Source: Janthinobacterium sp. 67
GTDB taxonomy: Bacteria; Pseudomonadota; Gammaproteobacteria; Burkholderiales; Burkholderiaceae_D
Assembly: GCF_002797895.1 (NCBI RefSeq)
Contig: NZ_PGES01000001.1
Coordinates: 2,418,001-2,482,000, forward strand
Length of the DNA stretch: 64,000 nt
Reading direction: 5' to 3'
Shown here: positions 17,318-26,457 of the stretch, one piece after another
How positions within the stretch are numbered: position 1 is the stretch's first letter
Layout: each line of letters starts with the position of its first letter
The notes under the pieces: model-generated
Databases searched by the model: none
What the model was told of the DNA's origin: nothing
What the model saw: only the letters and a program-made list of their open reading frames with translations
Translations under genes and position numbers: made by a program

Positions 17318-17644
17318 ATGCCCAACGTGACGATTTTCATGCCAACAGAAAAGATGCCGCCAGATACGAATCTGGCGGCGCTCACCGACCAATGTACGCA
17401 ACTCTGCACAGGGATGCTTGAAGCCGCGCTGGAGAACGTGCACGTCATCTATGTCGGTGTCCGTCATGGCCGGGGGAATCCGGCTTATGCGGAAATCCGA
17501 TACCGGCTTGTACCGTCCAGGACGAAAGCCGTCATGGAGGCGTTCATGGAAAGGCTGGAGGCCATCATCAAAGCAAATACGGGCCTGGCCGCACGCATCC
17601 GCTGTTTTGGCTATGCGCCCCCGGCCATCCATGCACGCAATTGA
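17318..17644 (+). CDS. Tautomerase-superfamily-like protein
   Basis: 108 residues with Pro as the second residue (MPNVTIFMP), the hallmark of 4-oxalocrotonate tautomerase/MIF relatives, where Pro becomes the N-terminal catalytic base. The length and the beta-alpha-beta pattern (VHVIYVGVRHGRGNPAYAEI, then a helix with RTKAVMEAFMERLEAII) fit a fused or MIF-like subunit of this superfamily. A longer frame from 17276 is unlikely because it overlaps the upstream gene. Spacing of 7 and 21 bases to its neighbours indicates one operon. The family call is moderate because overall similarity is weak. Confidence 0.6.
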   Translation: MPNVTIFMPTEKMPPDTNLAALTDQCTQLCTGMLEAALENVHVIYVGVRHGRGNPAYAEIRYRLVPSRTKAVMEAFMERLEAIIKANTGLAARIRCFGYAPPAIHARN

Positions 17645-17665
17645 TTATCAGATAGGAATACGGCA

Positions 17666-18505
17666 ATGGATCACATACTATTTCCCAGCCAGCAGATAGG
17701 CGAGTTTTCGATCACGGCCATCAGTGACGGCTACCTGTCCGCCAGTCTGGATTTGCTCTCCAATATCGATAGGATGGATGCGTCAAAATTGCAGCAGGAC
17801 GCGGGAGTGAACGATCCCTCTTCCATCCATATCAACTGCTATCTGGTGCGCGGCCTTGGCCGCACGATCCTGATTGATGCGGGTGCAGGCGGATTCAAGC
17901 ACTGGGGCGGCAAGCTGAAAGTCAATCTTGCGCTGGCTGGCGCACTACCTTCCGACATCGACACGATACTACTGACGCATGCGCATCCCGATCATGTCGG
18001 CGGGCTGCTTGATGCGTCAGGAGAAGCCGCCTTTCCCGACGCGCAGCTGGTGGTCCACCAGCACGAGGTTGCTTTCTGGGAGGACGATGGCAATCTCAGC
18101 CGGGCAAGTGAGCGCGCTCGCGGCAACTTCCTGTTTGCCCGCAAGGTGTTTGACAAGTACCGGGAGAAGATGCGCCTGTTTACCGGGAACGAAGTTCTCC
18201 CTGGCATTAGTGCCATGCCCCTACCGGGGCATACCGCAGGGCATTCCGGTTATCGCATCGAATCCGCTGGCCGCAGTCTGTTGATTTGGGGGGATATTGT
18301 CCACTTCCCTCAAATCCAGATTGCGCGGCCCGAGGTATCCATTGCATTCGACCAGGATCCCCTGCTGTCGGCCGCAACACGCTCGACACTGCTCGATGTG
18401 GTCAGCGCCGACAACATCCTTGTCGCCGGCATGCACCTTGGCGAACTCGGCTTCGCACACATCCGGCGCAAAGGCGCTCTCTACAGGATAGTCTACGAAG
18501 CCTAG
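17666..18505 (+). CDS. Metallo-beta-lactamase-fold hydrolase
   Basis: Soluble binuclear metal hydrolase of 279 residues. The metal-binding motifs are intact: THAHPDHVGG (about residues 104-113), the distal His in PGHTAGHSG (about 189-197), the bridging Asp in WGDIVHF and a final His in AGMHLGELGF. The layout matches MBL-fold lactonases such as AHL lactonases, but the family has many other substrates and quorum quenching is only a possibility. AGGAA lies seven bases before the ATG. It is last gene of the LysR-divergent operon, suggesting hydrolysis of a lactone or ester intermediate alongside the tautomerase-like protein. Confidence 0.88.
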   Translation: MDHILFPSQQIGEFSITAISDGYLSASLDLLSNIDRMDASKLQQDAGVNDPSSIHINCYLVRGLGRTILIDAGAGGFKHWGGKLKVNLALAGALPSDIDTILLTHAHPDHVGGLLDASGEAAFPDAQLVVHQHEVAFWEDDGNLSRASERARGNFLFARKVFDKYREKMRLFTGNEVLPGISAMPLPGHTAGHSGYRIESAGRSLLIWGDIVHFPQIQIARPEVSIAFDQDPLLSAATRSTLLDVVSADNILVAGMHLGELGFAHIRRKGALYRIVYEA

Positions 18506-18527
18506 CGCCGGCGCGCGCACAGGCAGG

Positions 18528-20021
18528 TCAAGGCCTGCCGGCGAGTTGCTTCGTCCGCGGAAGCGACCCGGCGCCTTCACAGCCGTCGCTTGCCTGCGCG
18601 CAGATCTCCCAGCCGCCGCCCAGCGCCTTGTAGATGCTGACAACGGCAAGCCGCTGGTTGGTGCGGGCGACGGCCAGCGCACGCCGGCTGGCGAAGTCGG
18701 CCCGTTCCGCTTCGAGCACGTCCAGGTAGAGGCCGGCGCCTGCCGAAAATTGTAGCCTGGCAAGACGCGCAGCCTCGCGGTTTGCCGCCGACTCCAGCAT
18801 CCGCAAGCCTAGCGTGCTGCCTGCCGTGTCATAAGCCTTGAAGGCATCGTCCGTTTCCTGGAGTGCGCGCAGGACGGCCCGGTCGTAGGCGATCAGGGCT
18901 TCCCGGGCGCGTGCCTCGCTGGCGGCGACGCGGGCGCGCACGCGCCCCGTGTCGAGCAGATTCCAGCGGATGACGGGGCCGAGAAAGCTCGATTGCATGC
19001 CGGCGTCGCCCATCGCATCGAGGCTGCCCGCGACGAGTCCGATGGAACCCGTTACCTGGACCTCGGGATACAGGCCCGCCGTCTCCACCCCGATGCGGGC
19101 GGTCGCCGCGGCAAGGTTGCGCTCGGCCTCCGCGATATCGGCGCGCCGCGCGAGGAGCCCGGCGGGATCGCCCACGGCAATCGTCCGCACCGTCAGCGCG
19201 TCCCTTGGCGGCGTGGCGGCGGGAAGGCTGAACGTCTGCGGCACTTCGCCAAGCAGGACGGCCAGTGCGTTGACGGAGGCCGCGCGGCGGCGCTCCAGTT
19301 CCGGCGCGGCCACCTCCACCGAGCGCAGCAAGGCCTCGGCACGGAGCCGGTCGAGTTCACTGGCAGTGCCTGCGCTCACCATGCGTTCGACCAGCGCCAG
19401 GCTGTCGCGCTGGCTTTGGGTGATGCTGGCCACGACAGCGAGTTCAGCTTCGATGCCGCCCAGCTCGAACCAGGTGGCAGCCACTGCGGCGGCGACGCCC
19501 GCCTGCACGCCGCGCAGCAAGGCCTCGCGCGAGCCCGCCTGCGCCTGGCCCGCCTCCACGGACCGCCGCACGCGGCCGAACAGGTCGATTTCCCAAGACG
19601 CATCGACGGTGCCGCGATAGCTTTCGCTCTGGCGCGGCTGGCCGGGCAGCGTTTCGCTCTTGCTCAGGCGGCGCTTCTCATACCCGAGCGCGGCGCCGCC
19701 TTGCGGCAGGAAGCCCTGCCTGTCTTCGCGCAGCAAGGCTTTTGCCTGCGCGAGCCGGGCGGCAGCGATGCCGACGTCGTGGTTGGCCGCCAGCGCCCGC
19801 TGGATCAGGGCGACCAGCGCCGGGTCGTCGAAGCTGCGCCACCACTCTACCTCGACCGCTCCCGGCACAAGACCGGCGTAGGCCTGGCCTGCGCTGCCGG
19901 AAAACTGCGATGCGGACAGCGGCGGCGGCAAGGGCGGCGCATAATCGGGTCCGACCGCGCAGCCGGCCAGCAACGTGAGCCCACTCAATGAGACTAAAAT
20001 TGTTTGATACGGGCGATTCAT
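18528..20021 (-). CDS. RND efflux outer-membrane lipoprotein, NodT/OprM family
   Basis: Outer-membrane channel of 497 residues. The lipobox LSGLTLLAGC ends at Cys near residue 19, so the mature protein is probably acylated. Two TolC-type repeats follow with the usual helix-rich periplasmic tunnel (VALIQRALAANHDVGIAAARL, then ALLEAVRALQETDDAF-like repeats) and GSIGLVAGSLDAMGDAG between. The ATG overlaps the pump stop codon (ATGA), so translation is coupled. The stop lies close to the convergent hydrolase gene. It completes the tripartite pump encoded by 18528-24357. Confidence 0.92.
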   Translation of the reverse strand: MNRPYQTILVSLSGLTLLAGCAVGPDYAPPLPPPLSASQFSGSAGQAYAGLVPGAVEVEWWRSFDDPALVALIQRALAANHDVGIAAARLAQAKALLREDRQGFLPQGGAALGYEKRRLSKSETLPGQPRQSESYRGTVDASWEIDLFGRVRRSVEAGQAQAGSREALLRGVQAGVAAAVAATWFELGGIEAELAVVASITQSQRDSLALVERMVSAGTASELDRLRAEALLRSVEVAAPELERRRAASVNALAVLLGEVPQTFSLPAATPPRDALTVRTIAVGDPAGLLARRADIAEAERNLAAATARIGVETAGLYPEVQVTGSIGLVAGSLDAMGDAGMQSSFLGPVIRWNLLDTGRVRARVAASEARAREALIAYDRAVLRALQETDDAFKAYDTAGSTLGLRMLESAANREAARLARLQFSAGAGLYLDVLEAERADFASRRALAVARTNQRLAVVSIYKALGGGWEICAQASDGCEGAGSLPRTKQLAGRP

Positions 20022-23000
20022 GTCGTGCTCCTGTGCATGCTTGTCTGGGTCGTTGGCTTGTGGCGTTCGAAGCGGACCGCCAGGGCGCGCATCACCACAT
20101 AAAACACGGGCGTGAGGAACAGTCCGAACAGTGTCACGCCCAGCATGCCGGCGAACACCGCGATGCCCATGGCCTGGCGCATCTCGGAGCCGGCGCCACT
20201 GGCGAAGACCAGCGGCACGACGCCGGCGATGAAGGCAAGCGAGGTCATCAGGATGGGCCGCAGCCGCAACCGGCAAGCCTCGATGACGGCATCGAGCGCG
20301 CTCGCCCCTTCCATTTCCAGGCTACGGGCGAACTCGACAATGAGGATGGCGTTCTTGGCGGCCAATCCGACAAGCACGATGAGCCCGATCTGCACGAAGA
20401 TGTTGTTGTCGCCACCCGCCAGCCACACGCCGATGATGGCGCTCAGCAAACACATCGGCACGATCAGCAGGACGGCCAGCGGCAACAGCCAGCTGTTGTA
20501 CTGCGCGGCCAGGATCAGATAGGCGAGCAGCACGCACAGCGGGAAGATGAACAGCGCCGAATCGCCGGCCAGCTTTTGCTGATAGGTAAGGTCGGTCCAT
20601 TCAAAGCTCATGCCTTCAGGCAGCACCTCCTTGGCCAGCTGTTCCATGACCGCCACCGCCTGTCCCGAACTGACACCGGCCATCGCGCCGCCCGAGATGT
20701 CGGCCGAGGGATAGCCATTGTAGTGAACCACGCGGTCGGGACCGGAACTGGGCGTGACGGTGACGAACGACGACAAGGGCAGCATGTCGCCGGCCGCATT
20801 GCGCACCTGCAAGCGGCCGATGGCCTCGGCCTGCATGCGATGCTCCGCATCGGCCTGGGCCGTTACCTTGTAGGTCCGGCCGAAGCGGTTGAAATCGTTG
20901 ACATAGAGGGAACCGAGATAGATCTGCAGCGACTCGAACACGTCGGCCAGGCGCACGCCCTGGCTCTTGACCTGGGTGCGGTCGATGGCGACCTCGAGCT
21001 GCGGGGCATTGACGTCCAGGCTGGTCATGAGTCCGGCCACCTGTCCCGACTCGCTGGCCTTGGTCATCAGGATATGCGTCTGCCGCACCAGGGCATCGAG
21101 CCCGGCGCTGCCACGGTCCTCGACCAGCATCTTGAAGCCGCCGGTCGCGCCAAGGCCGGGCACTGGCGGCGGCGGGAACACGCCGAGGAAACCGTCGGGA
21201 ATGCCGGCGAACTTCGCCTGCAGGCGCCCGGCGATCGCATTCGCCGTGAGATCGGGCGTCGTGCGCGCCTTGAACGGGTCAAGCATGACGAACATGACGG
21301 CCGCGTTCGGCACGTTGACGAAGCCGTTGATCGACAAGCCGGGGAAGGCGACGACGCTTTCGACGCCAGGCTCGGCCAGCGCAATCCTGGACATTTCCTT
21401 GGCGACCGCGTCGGTCCGGTCCAGCGATGACGAGTTGGGCAACTGCGCGATCGCCACCAGATAGTATTTGTCCTGCATCGGCACGAAGCCGGGCGGCACG
21501 GCCTTGAAGCCGAAGAAGGTCAGCGCGAGCAGGCCGCCGTAGACGAGCAAGGCCACGCCGCTGACCCTGACGACTTTGCGCACCGTGTTGCCATAGGCAT
21601 CCGGCGCGCGCTGGAACGGCCGGCCCAGCATCTGCAACAGGCGCTCGGCGCGGCCACGCAGGCTGCGCGGGTCAGGCACGGCGCCAGCCTTGCGGGGTTT
21701 GAGCAGCAGGCCGGCAAGCGCCGGGCTGAGCGTGAGCGAATTGACGGCCGACAAGATGGTCGAGATGGCGATCGTCAGCGCGAACTGGCGGTAGAACTCG
21801 CCCTGCAAGCCACTCAGGAAGGCGGTCGGAATGAACACGGCGGCAAGCACCGAGGTGATCGCGATGATGGGGCCCGTGACCTCATCCATGGCGCGCCTTG
21901 CCGCTTGCCTGGGCTCCTCGCCATTTTCGATGTGGCGTTCGACGTTCTCGACTACCACGATGGCGTCATCGACGACGATGCCGATCGACAGCACCAGGCC
22001 GAACAGGGACAGGGTGTTGAGCGAGAAGCCCATCAGATGCATGACGGCGAAGGTGCCGATCAGCGACACAGGTACCGCCATGAGGGGAATCAGCGACGCG
22101 CGCCAGTTGCGCAGGAACAGCACCACCACGATGACGACGAGAATGATCGCCTCGAGCAAGGTCGTTGCCACCGATTCCAGCGAGGCACGCACAAACACCG
22201 TCGGGTCATAGGCGATGCGCGAGCTCAGTCCTGCCGGGAAGTTTTCCTCCAGCCGCTGCATGGTATCGCGTACCGCCTGCGCAACGTCGAGCGCATTGGC
22301 GCCTGGGCTTTGAATGATTTGCAAGGCGACGGCCGGCTCGCCGTCCAGCAGGCTGCGCAGCGCATACGCGTCGGCGCCCATCTCGATGCGGGCCACGTCG
22401 CGCAAACGCGTCACCTGGCCTTCGGCGCCCGTGCGGATGATGATGTCGCCGAACTGTTCCTCGTCGGTCAAGCGTCCGAGCGTGTTGACCGTCACCTGGA
22501 AGGCGGCGCTGGAATCGGGCGACTGGCCGACGGAACCGGCGGCCACCTGCACGTTCTGTTCGCGCACGGCGGCAATCACCTCGCCGGCCGTCAGGCCGCG
22601 TGCGGCGATCAGGTTCGGGTCGAGCCATAGCCGCATGCTGTATTCGCCCGCGCCCCAGACGAGGACGTCGCTGATGCCGGGAATGCGGGACAGCTCGTCG
22701 CGCACCTGCAGGTAGGCGTAATTCGAGATGTACAGGGGATCGTAGCGCTTGTCGGGCGACAGCAGGTGCACCACCATCAGGATGTCCGGCGAGGTTTTCT
22801 GCGTGACGACGCCCTGCCGCTGCACTTCTTCAGGCAAACGCGGCAGCGCACGCGCGACCCGGTTCTGCACCTGGACCTGCGCCATGTCGGCATTCGTCCC
22901 CTGCGCGAAAGTGACGGTCAGGGTCATGCGGCCGTCGGTTGCCGATTGCGACGACATGTACTGCATGCCCTCGACCCCGGTGATGGCCTGCTCGAGCGGC

Positions 23001-23194
23001 GCCGCCACCGTTTCGGCGATCACCTTGGGATTGGCGCCAGGATAGGCGGCGCTCACCTGCACGGTCGGCGGCGTCACGGCAGGATACTCGCTGAGAGGCA
23101 TCTGGAAGAAGGCGACGATGCCGGCGAGCACCATCAGGACCGAGAGGACGATGGCAAAGATCGGACGGTCGATGAAGAAACGTGGGAAGGACAT
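20018..23194 (-). CDS. RND multidrug efflux transporter, HAE1 family
   Basis: Proton-driven inner-membrane pump of 1058 residues, normal for the AcrB/MexF group. It starts [18 protein letters not shown], the conserved first helix. The proton-relay residues are present: the Asp pair in [17 protein letters not shown] and the Lys in [15 protein letters not shown]. Two large periplasmic loops and twelve helices can be traced. Its start overlaps the adaptor stop as TAATG, and its end overlaps the channel start by four bases. The gene order adaptor-pump-channel resembles MexEF-OprN. Substrates cannot be read from sequence. Confidence 0.95.
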   Translation of the reverse strand: MSFPRFFIDRPIFAIVLSVLMVLAGIVAFFQMPLSEYPAVTPPTVQVSAAYPGANPKVIAETVAAPLEQAITGVEGMQYMSSQSATDGRMTLTVTFAQGTNADMAQVQVQNRVARALPRLPEEVQRQGVVTQKTSPDILMVVHLLSPDKRYDPLYISNYAYLQVRDELSRIPGISDVLVWGAGEYSMRLWLDPNLIAARGLTAGEVIAAVREQNVQVAAGSVGQSPDSSAAFQVTVNTLGRLTDEEQFGDIIIRTGAEGQVTRLRDVARIEMGADAYALRSLLDGEPAVALQIIQSPGANALDVAQAVRDTMQRLEENFPAGLSSRIAYDPTVFVRASLESVATTLLEAIILVVIVVVLFLRNWRASLIPLMAVPVSLIGTFAVMHLMGFSLNTLSLFGLVLSIGIVVDDAIVVVENVERHIENGEEPRQAARRAMDEVTGPIIAITSVLAAVFIPTAFLSGLQGEFYRQFALTIAISTILSAVNSLTLSPALAGLLLKPRKAGAVPDPRSLRGRAERLLQMLGRPFQRAPDAYGNTVRKVVRVSGVALLVYGGLLALTFFGFKAVPPGFVPMQDKYYLVAIAQLPNSSSLDRTDAVAKEMSRIALAEPGVESVVAFPGLSINGFVNVPNAAVMFVMLDPFKARTTPDLTANAIAGRLQAKFAGIPDGFLGVFPPPPVPGLGATGGFKMLVEDRGSAGLDALVRQTHILMTKASESGQVAGLMTSLDVNAPQLEVAIDRTQVKSQGVRLADVFESLQIYLGSLYVNDFNRFGRTYKVTAQADAEHRMQAEAIGRLQVRNAAGDMLPLSSFVTVTPSSGPDRVVHYNGYPSADISGGAMAGVSSGQAVAVMEQLAKEVLPEGMSFEWTDLTYQQKLAGDSALFIFPLCVLLAYLILAAQYNSWLLPLAVLLIVPMCLLSAIIGVWLAGGDNNIFVQIGLIVLVGLAAKNAILIVEFARSLEMEGASALDAVIEACRLRLRPILMTSLAFIAGVVPLVFASGAGSEMRQAMGIAVFAGMLGVTLFGLFLTPVFYVVMRALAVRFERHKPTTQTSMHRSTT

Positions 23195-24357
23195 TACGCG
23201 GCTCCCGAGGTTTTCGGCACGGCGACGGGCGTGCCGTCGATGCCGGCCGGCTGCGGCGTCACCTGCATGCCAGGGCGCACGAGACCCTTGACGACGATGC
23301 GCTCGCCCGGCTGCAGCCCCTGCTCGATCACGCGCAAACCGTCGACCATCGGACCAAGCTCGACGGGACGGAACTCCGTCTTGTCGCCTTTGCCCACCAC
23401 CAGCACATAGCGGCGCCCCTGGTCCGTGCCTATCGATTGATCGGACACCAGCACCCTGGCTTGCTGCGCCCCCGTCTCCAGCCTGACCTTGGCAAACAGG
23501 CCGGGCGTGAGTTTCCCATCGGGGTTGTCGACCACGGCGCGGACGCGCACCGTGCCCGTGCCGCGGTCGGCGGCGTTGGCCAGGAAATCGACGCGGCCGG
23601 GACGTACATATGTCTTGTCCGTGGCCAATGCCACCATGACCTTGGCCGCCTGCGCCCCACGCGCGGTGGCGCTGGCGCGGCCGGCGGCGAGCGAGCGCAA
23701 ATAGGTGCGTTCATCGACATCGAAATACACGTGCAGGGGATCGATGGAAACGATCGTCGTCAGGGGCGTCACGCCGCTGGCGACGTAGTTGCCCTCGGTC
23801 ACCAGCACTTGGCCGACACGTCCGCTGATCGGCGCCGTGACGCGCGTAAAACTTAGCTCCAGCTGCGCGGCGTCGAGCGCGGCCTTGGCGGCGTCGACCT
23901 GTGCCTTGCCCGCATGCAGGGCCGCCGTCGCCACGTCGAGACGGTCGCGCGCGACAATCTTCGTGGCGAACAGCTGTTCAGCCCGTTCATGCTCGGCCTG
24001 CGCCAGCATCGACGCCGCCTCGGCCTCGCGCAGGCGCGCCGTGGCGGCATGCACAGCCGCCTGGAACACGCGCGGATCGATCACGAAGAGCTTGCTGCCC
24101 TTCTCAACAAAGCGGCCTTCCGGCACGCTCACGTCCTGCAGGTAACCGGCCACCTGCGGGCGCAACTCGACCCGCTTGACGGCGGTCAGCGAGCCGTTGA
24201 ACTCGACGTACGGTGTTGCCTGGCGCACGATCACTTCGGCAACGGGAACGCCGGGCGGCTTGGCCGCAGCGGCAGGCGATGCCGTCTGCTTGCATCCGCT
24301 GACGGCAAGCGCGGTACCCAGCACCGCGGTAATCAGGGTTATTGGTGTGACTTTCAT
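23194..24357 (-). CDS. RND efflux periplasmic adaptor (membrane fusion protein)
   Basis: Periplasmic adaptor of 387 residues linking pump and channel. The start at 24357 is preferred: AAAGG lies seven bases ahead and the frame then opens with a signal sequence ending in a lipobox-like LAVSGC. A longer frame to 24408 has no ribosome site. It has the expected lipoyl half-motifs (LRPQVAGYLQDVSVPEGRFV and FTRVTAPISGRVGQVLVTEG) flanking a coiled-coil hairpin (about 90-160), then beta-barrel and membrane-proximal domains. It is first gene of the operon, downstream of a MerR-type promoter. Confidence 0.93.
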   Translation of the reverse strand: MKVTPITLITAVLGTALAVSGCKQTASPAAAAKPPGVPVAEVIVRQATPYVEFNGSLTAVKRVELRPQVAGYLQDVSVPEGRFVEKGSKLFVIDPRVFQAAVHAATARLREAEAASMLAQAEHERAEQLFATKIVARDRLDVATAALHAGKAQVDAAKAALDAAQLELSFTRVTAPISGRVGQVLVTEGNYVASGVTPLTTIVSIDPLHVYFDVDERTYLRSLAAGRASATARGAQAAKVMVALATDKTYVRPGRVDFLANAADRGTGTVRVRAVVDNPDGKLTPGLFAKVRLETGAQQARVLVSDQSIGTDQGRRYVLVVGKGDKTEFRPVELGPMVDGLRVIEQGLQPGERIVVKGLVRPGMQVTPQPAGIDGTPVAVPKTSGAA

Positions 24358-24419
24358 CATTGTGCCTTTCGCGACTGGAGTCGACATGGTTTTGTTGAGC
24401 TGAAACAACTCCCATGACC

Positions 24420-24450
24420 TTTATCCGACCTGACACACTAGGAAGGTCAA
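24420..24450 (-). promoter_or_regulatory. MerR-type promoter with 19-bp spacer ahead of the RND operon
   Basis: On the minus strand TTGACC (24445-24450) and GATAAA (24420-24425) are separated by 19 bases instead of 17. The spacer is covered by a dyad GACCT...AGGTC (24427-24448). Long spacers with a central dyad are the signature of promoters activated by MerR-family proteins, which twist the DNA. No MerR gene lies in the window. Confidence 0.6.
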
Positions 24451-24602
24451 GCATTTTCAAGTTTGCGCGCTGTACCGGACGGAGTTGTTATCGACAATGT
24501 GCCGGGCGGGCGCCTGGCCGGGCGCAAGGGTGCGGACTTTGCCGTACTTGGGCAAGCTGATTGCGGTGCGCAGATTGCCCCGCCGCCGAGTTGCCCGGTT
24601 CG

Positions 24603-25583
24603 TTACAATGGGGATGAAACTGCCGGTCGAAATTGCCTTGGCGTCACCCCTATCACTTTGCGCATCAGGCGCCGAAGTGCCGTCGTATCGACATAGCCCA
24701 CGCGCTCAGCCACTTGCTCAACCGTCAGTTTGCTCGTTTCGAGCAGCATGCGTGCCTTGTTGAGCCGTACGCTCTGCAGCAATGCCGACGTACTGCGCCC
24801 CGTGGCGAGGCGCACGTGCCGCGAGAGCGTGCGCTCGGACATGCAAAATTCCGCCGCCAACGCCGCAACGCCGGGCGGATCGGGCAAGGCGGACTCGAAA
24901 CGTTCCACCAGCTTCGCGATCAATGCATTGCCATTGGCGAGCATGGCAGGAACGATGAATTGTGCCTGGGATTGTCTGCCATCGATCAACAGCGCGCGCG
25001 ATACGGCGTCGGCAAGCACCGGGCTGAACTGCGTGCTCAACAGGTGCAGCATCAAATCGGTCTGCGCGAGCGCCGCTCCGGCGGTCACGACCGTTCAATC
25101 GCGTATCACCATGCGGTCGGCATCGACCACGCAGCGCGGCTCGAGCTGCTGCAATAGCGGCGCCAGCCACCATGACGTACTGACCCGTCGTCCTGCCAGC
25201 AGACCGGCGGACTGCAGCAGAAAAACGGCCGAGCACGACGCTGCCACGGTACCTCCTGCTTGCACATGCGCTTGCAAGGCCTGCACGGCCCGCAGCGCGT
25301 CGGGCTGCGCCAGGCGCTCCTTGATGGCGGGCGGACTCTCCAGGCCGAGGCCGGGAATGATCCAGGTAGAACCATCCGGACGAGCGGTTTTCGGCAGAAT
25401 TGTGGCGTCGATGGTCATGCCGTGCCCAAGCTTGATGGCGCCCTGCGTTGTGACCACACGCCAACGCGGCGTCGCGCAAGCGGCAGTGGCAGCCAGCGAC
25501 GCGGCGGCCGATAACATATCGAGGGTCAGCGCGACACTCGACGCAAAGGCGCCTGACAAGACCAGAACCGTGAAATCATGCAT
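24603..25583 (-). pseudogene. GlxA/AraC-type regulator interrupted by an in-frame UGA
   Basis: Regulator of about 326 codons. The N-terminal half is a DJ-1/PfpI (GATase1-like) sensor domain (MHDFTVLVLSGAFASSVALT, then AASCSAVFLLQSAGLLAGR). The C-terminal half is an AraC helix-turn-helix pair (AEFCMSERTLSRHV, VAERVGYVDTTALRRLMRK). Both halves are in one frame but are separated by TGA at 25095-25097, between DRMVIRD and TVVTAGAALAQ. Family members usually have Gly there, so a single GGA to TGA change would explain it. It could be a true null allele, a sequencing error, or two peptides. It sits between the RND operon and a divergent tautomerase gene, either of which may have been its target. Confidence 0.8.
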
Positions 25584-25681
25584 TGGCTGAAATAGCTCGA
25601 AATATGTCAAAACAGACACTGTGAGTCTGCATCAATCGAGGTTGTAATACAAGCTCCGATCCACACACAGAAAAGCTGACC

Positions 25682-26140
25682 ATGCCTAACATTCTCGTCA
25701 AGATACCGAAAGGTGCATTTCCAAGCGAACATCGCGCCATCCTGGTACAAAAGCTCAACGACGCTGCCGCCGCCGCGGAGCAAATTCCCGACGACCCGCG
25801 GAAACGGTCAATGTGCTGGGTGCTCATCGACGAAGTGGAGCCAGGCGCTTGGACCTGCGGCGCAAGCGACATGAGCGCACGATTGCTGCCCTGCCTTGCC
25901 GTGATCTACGTTCCGGCCGGCGTCCTGGACGACGCGTCCCAGGCCATGTATGTCGATTTGGTCCACGCGGCGTTCCAGCAATCTCTGCCAGCGGCCGAGA
26001 AACGGCAGTTGGCGACATCCGTCATCCTCCACCATGTCGTCGACGGCACCTGGGGTGTCAATGACGCCATCTGGCGACTGCCCGACTTCGCACAGGCAGC
26101 AGGCTATGCGCACCTTCAGGCATTGCTTCCCCGCGCCTGA
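25682..26140 (+). CDS. Tautomerase-family protein
   Basis: 152 residues starting MPNILVKIPKGAF, with Pro2 placed as the catalytic base of the 4-oxalocrotonate tautomerase superfamily. The Lys-rich first strand, the helix HRAILVQKLNDAAAAAEQI and the strand CWVLIDEVEPGAW repeat the family's beta-alpha-beta unit. A second half (YVPAGVLDDASQAMYVDLVHAAF) suggests the fused type with two units. There is no signal peptide. It is divergent from the broken GlxA-type regulator, a common arrangement for regulator and target. The substrate is unknown. Confidence 0.75.
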   Translation: MPNILVKIPKGAFPSEHRAILVQKLNDAAAAAEQIPDDPRKRSMCWVLIDEVEPGAWTCGASDMSARLLPCLAVIYVPAGVLDDASQAMYVDLVHAAFQQSLPAAEKRQLATSVILHHVVDGTWGVNDAIWRLPDFAQAAGYAHLQALLPRA

Positions 26141-26457
26141 CGCGGTCAAAACGCGGCCTGGCTGCGCCGGCACCATCCGGCGGCAGTTCGCTGCCGGACT
26201 CGATGGACGAGCCGGGCGCCATTGCATTACGCCACGACGACCGACTCCATTTGAGAGCAGACCGCCGCGACAGCGGTATCGGGGGCATGGTATCGAGTTC
26301 CAGTTCTGCCTTGGTAATGTCCCTTTAACCCCGGACCACACGAATAGGCCACCGCTCACCCGATGGAGCCATGATGTGACGGCAGGGTTGAGCTTGACGC
26401 GAGCGCTGGCACGCCCACCTGATCAATCTGGTGTAGGCGGTCGGAAGGCCTGAGCTA
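26141..26457. other. Intergenic stretch without a recognisable gene
   Basis: About 317 bases between two stop codons (plus-strand tautomerase and minus-strand tannase). I see no start with a ribosome site, no convincing hairpin with a T-run and no repeat. Confidence 0.6.

Noticed and set aside
18522..18539. Terminator between the MBL hydrolase and the outer-membrane channel gene
   Set aside because: GGCAGG/CCTGCC can pair, but the stem is short, overlaps a stop codon and has no T-run.
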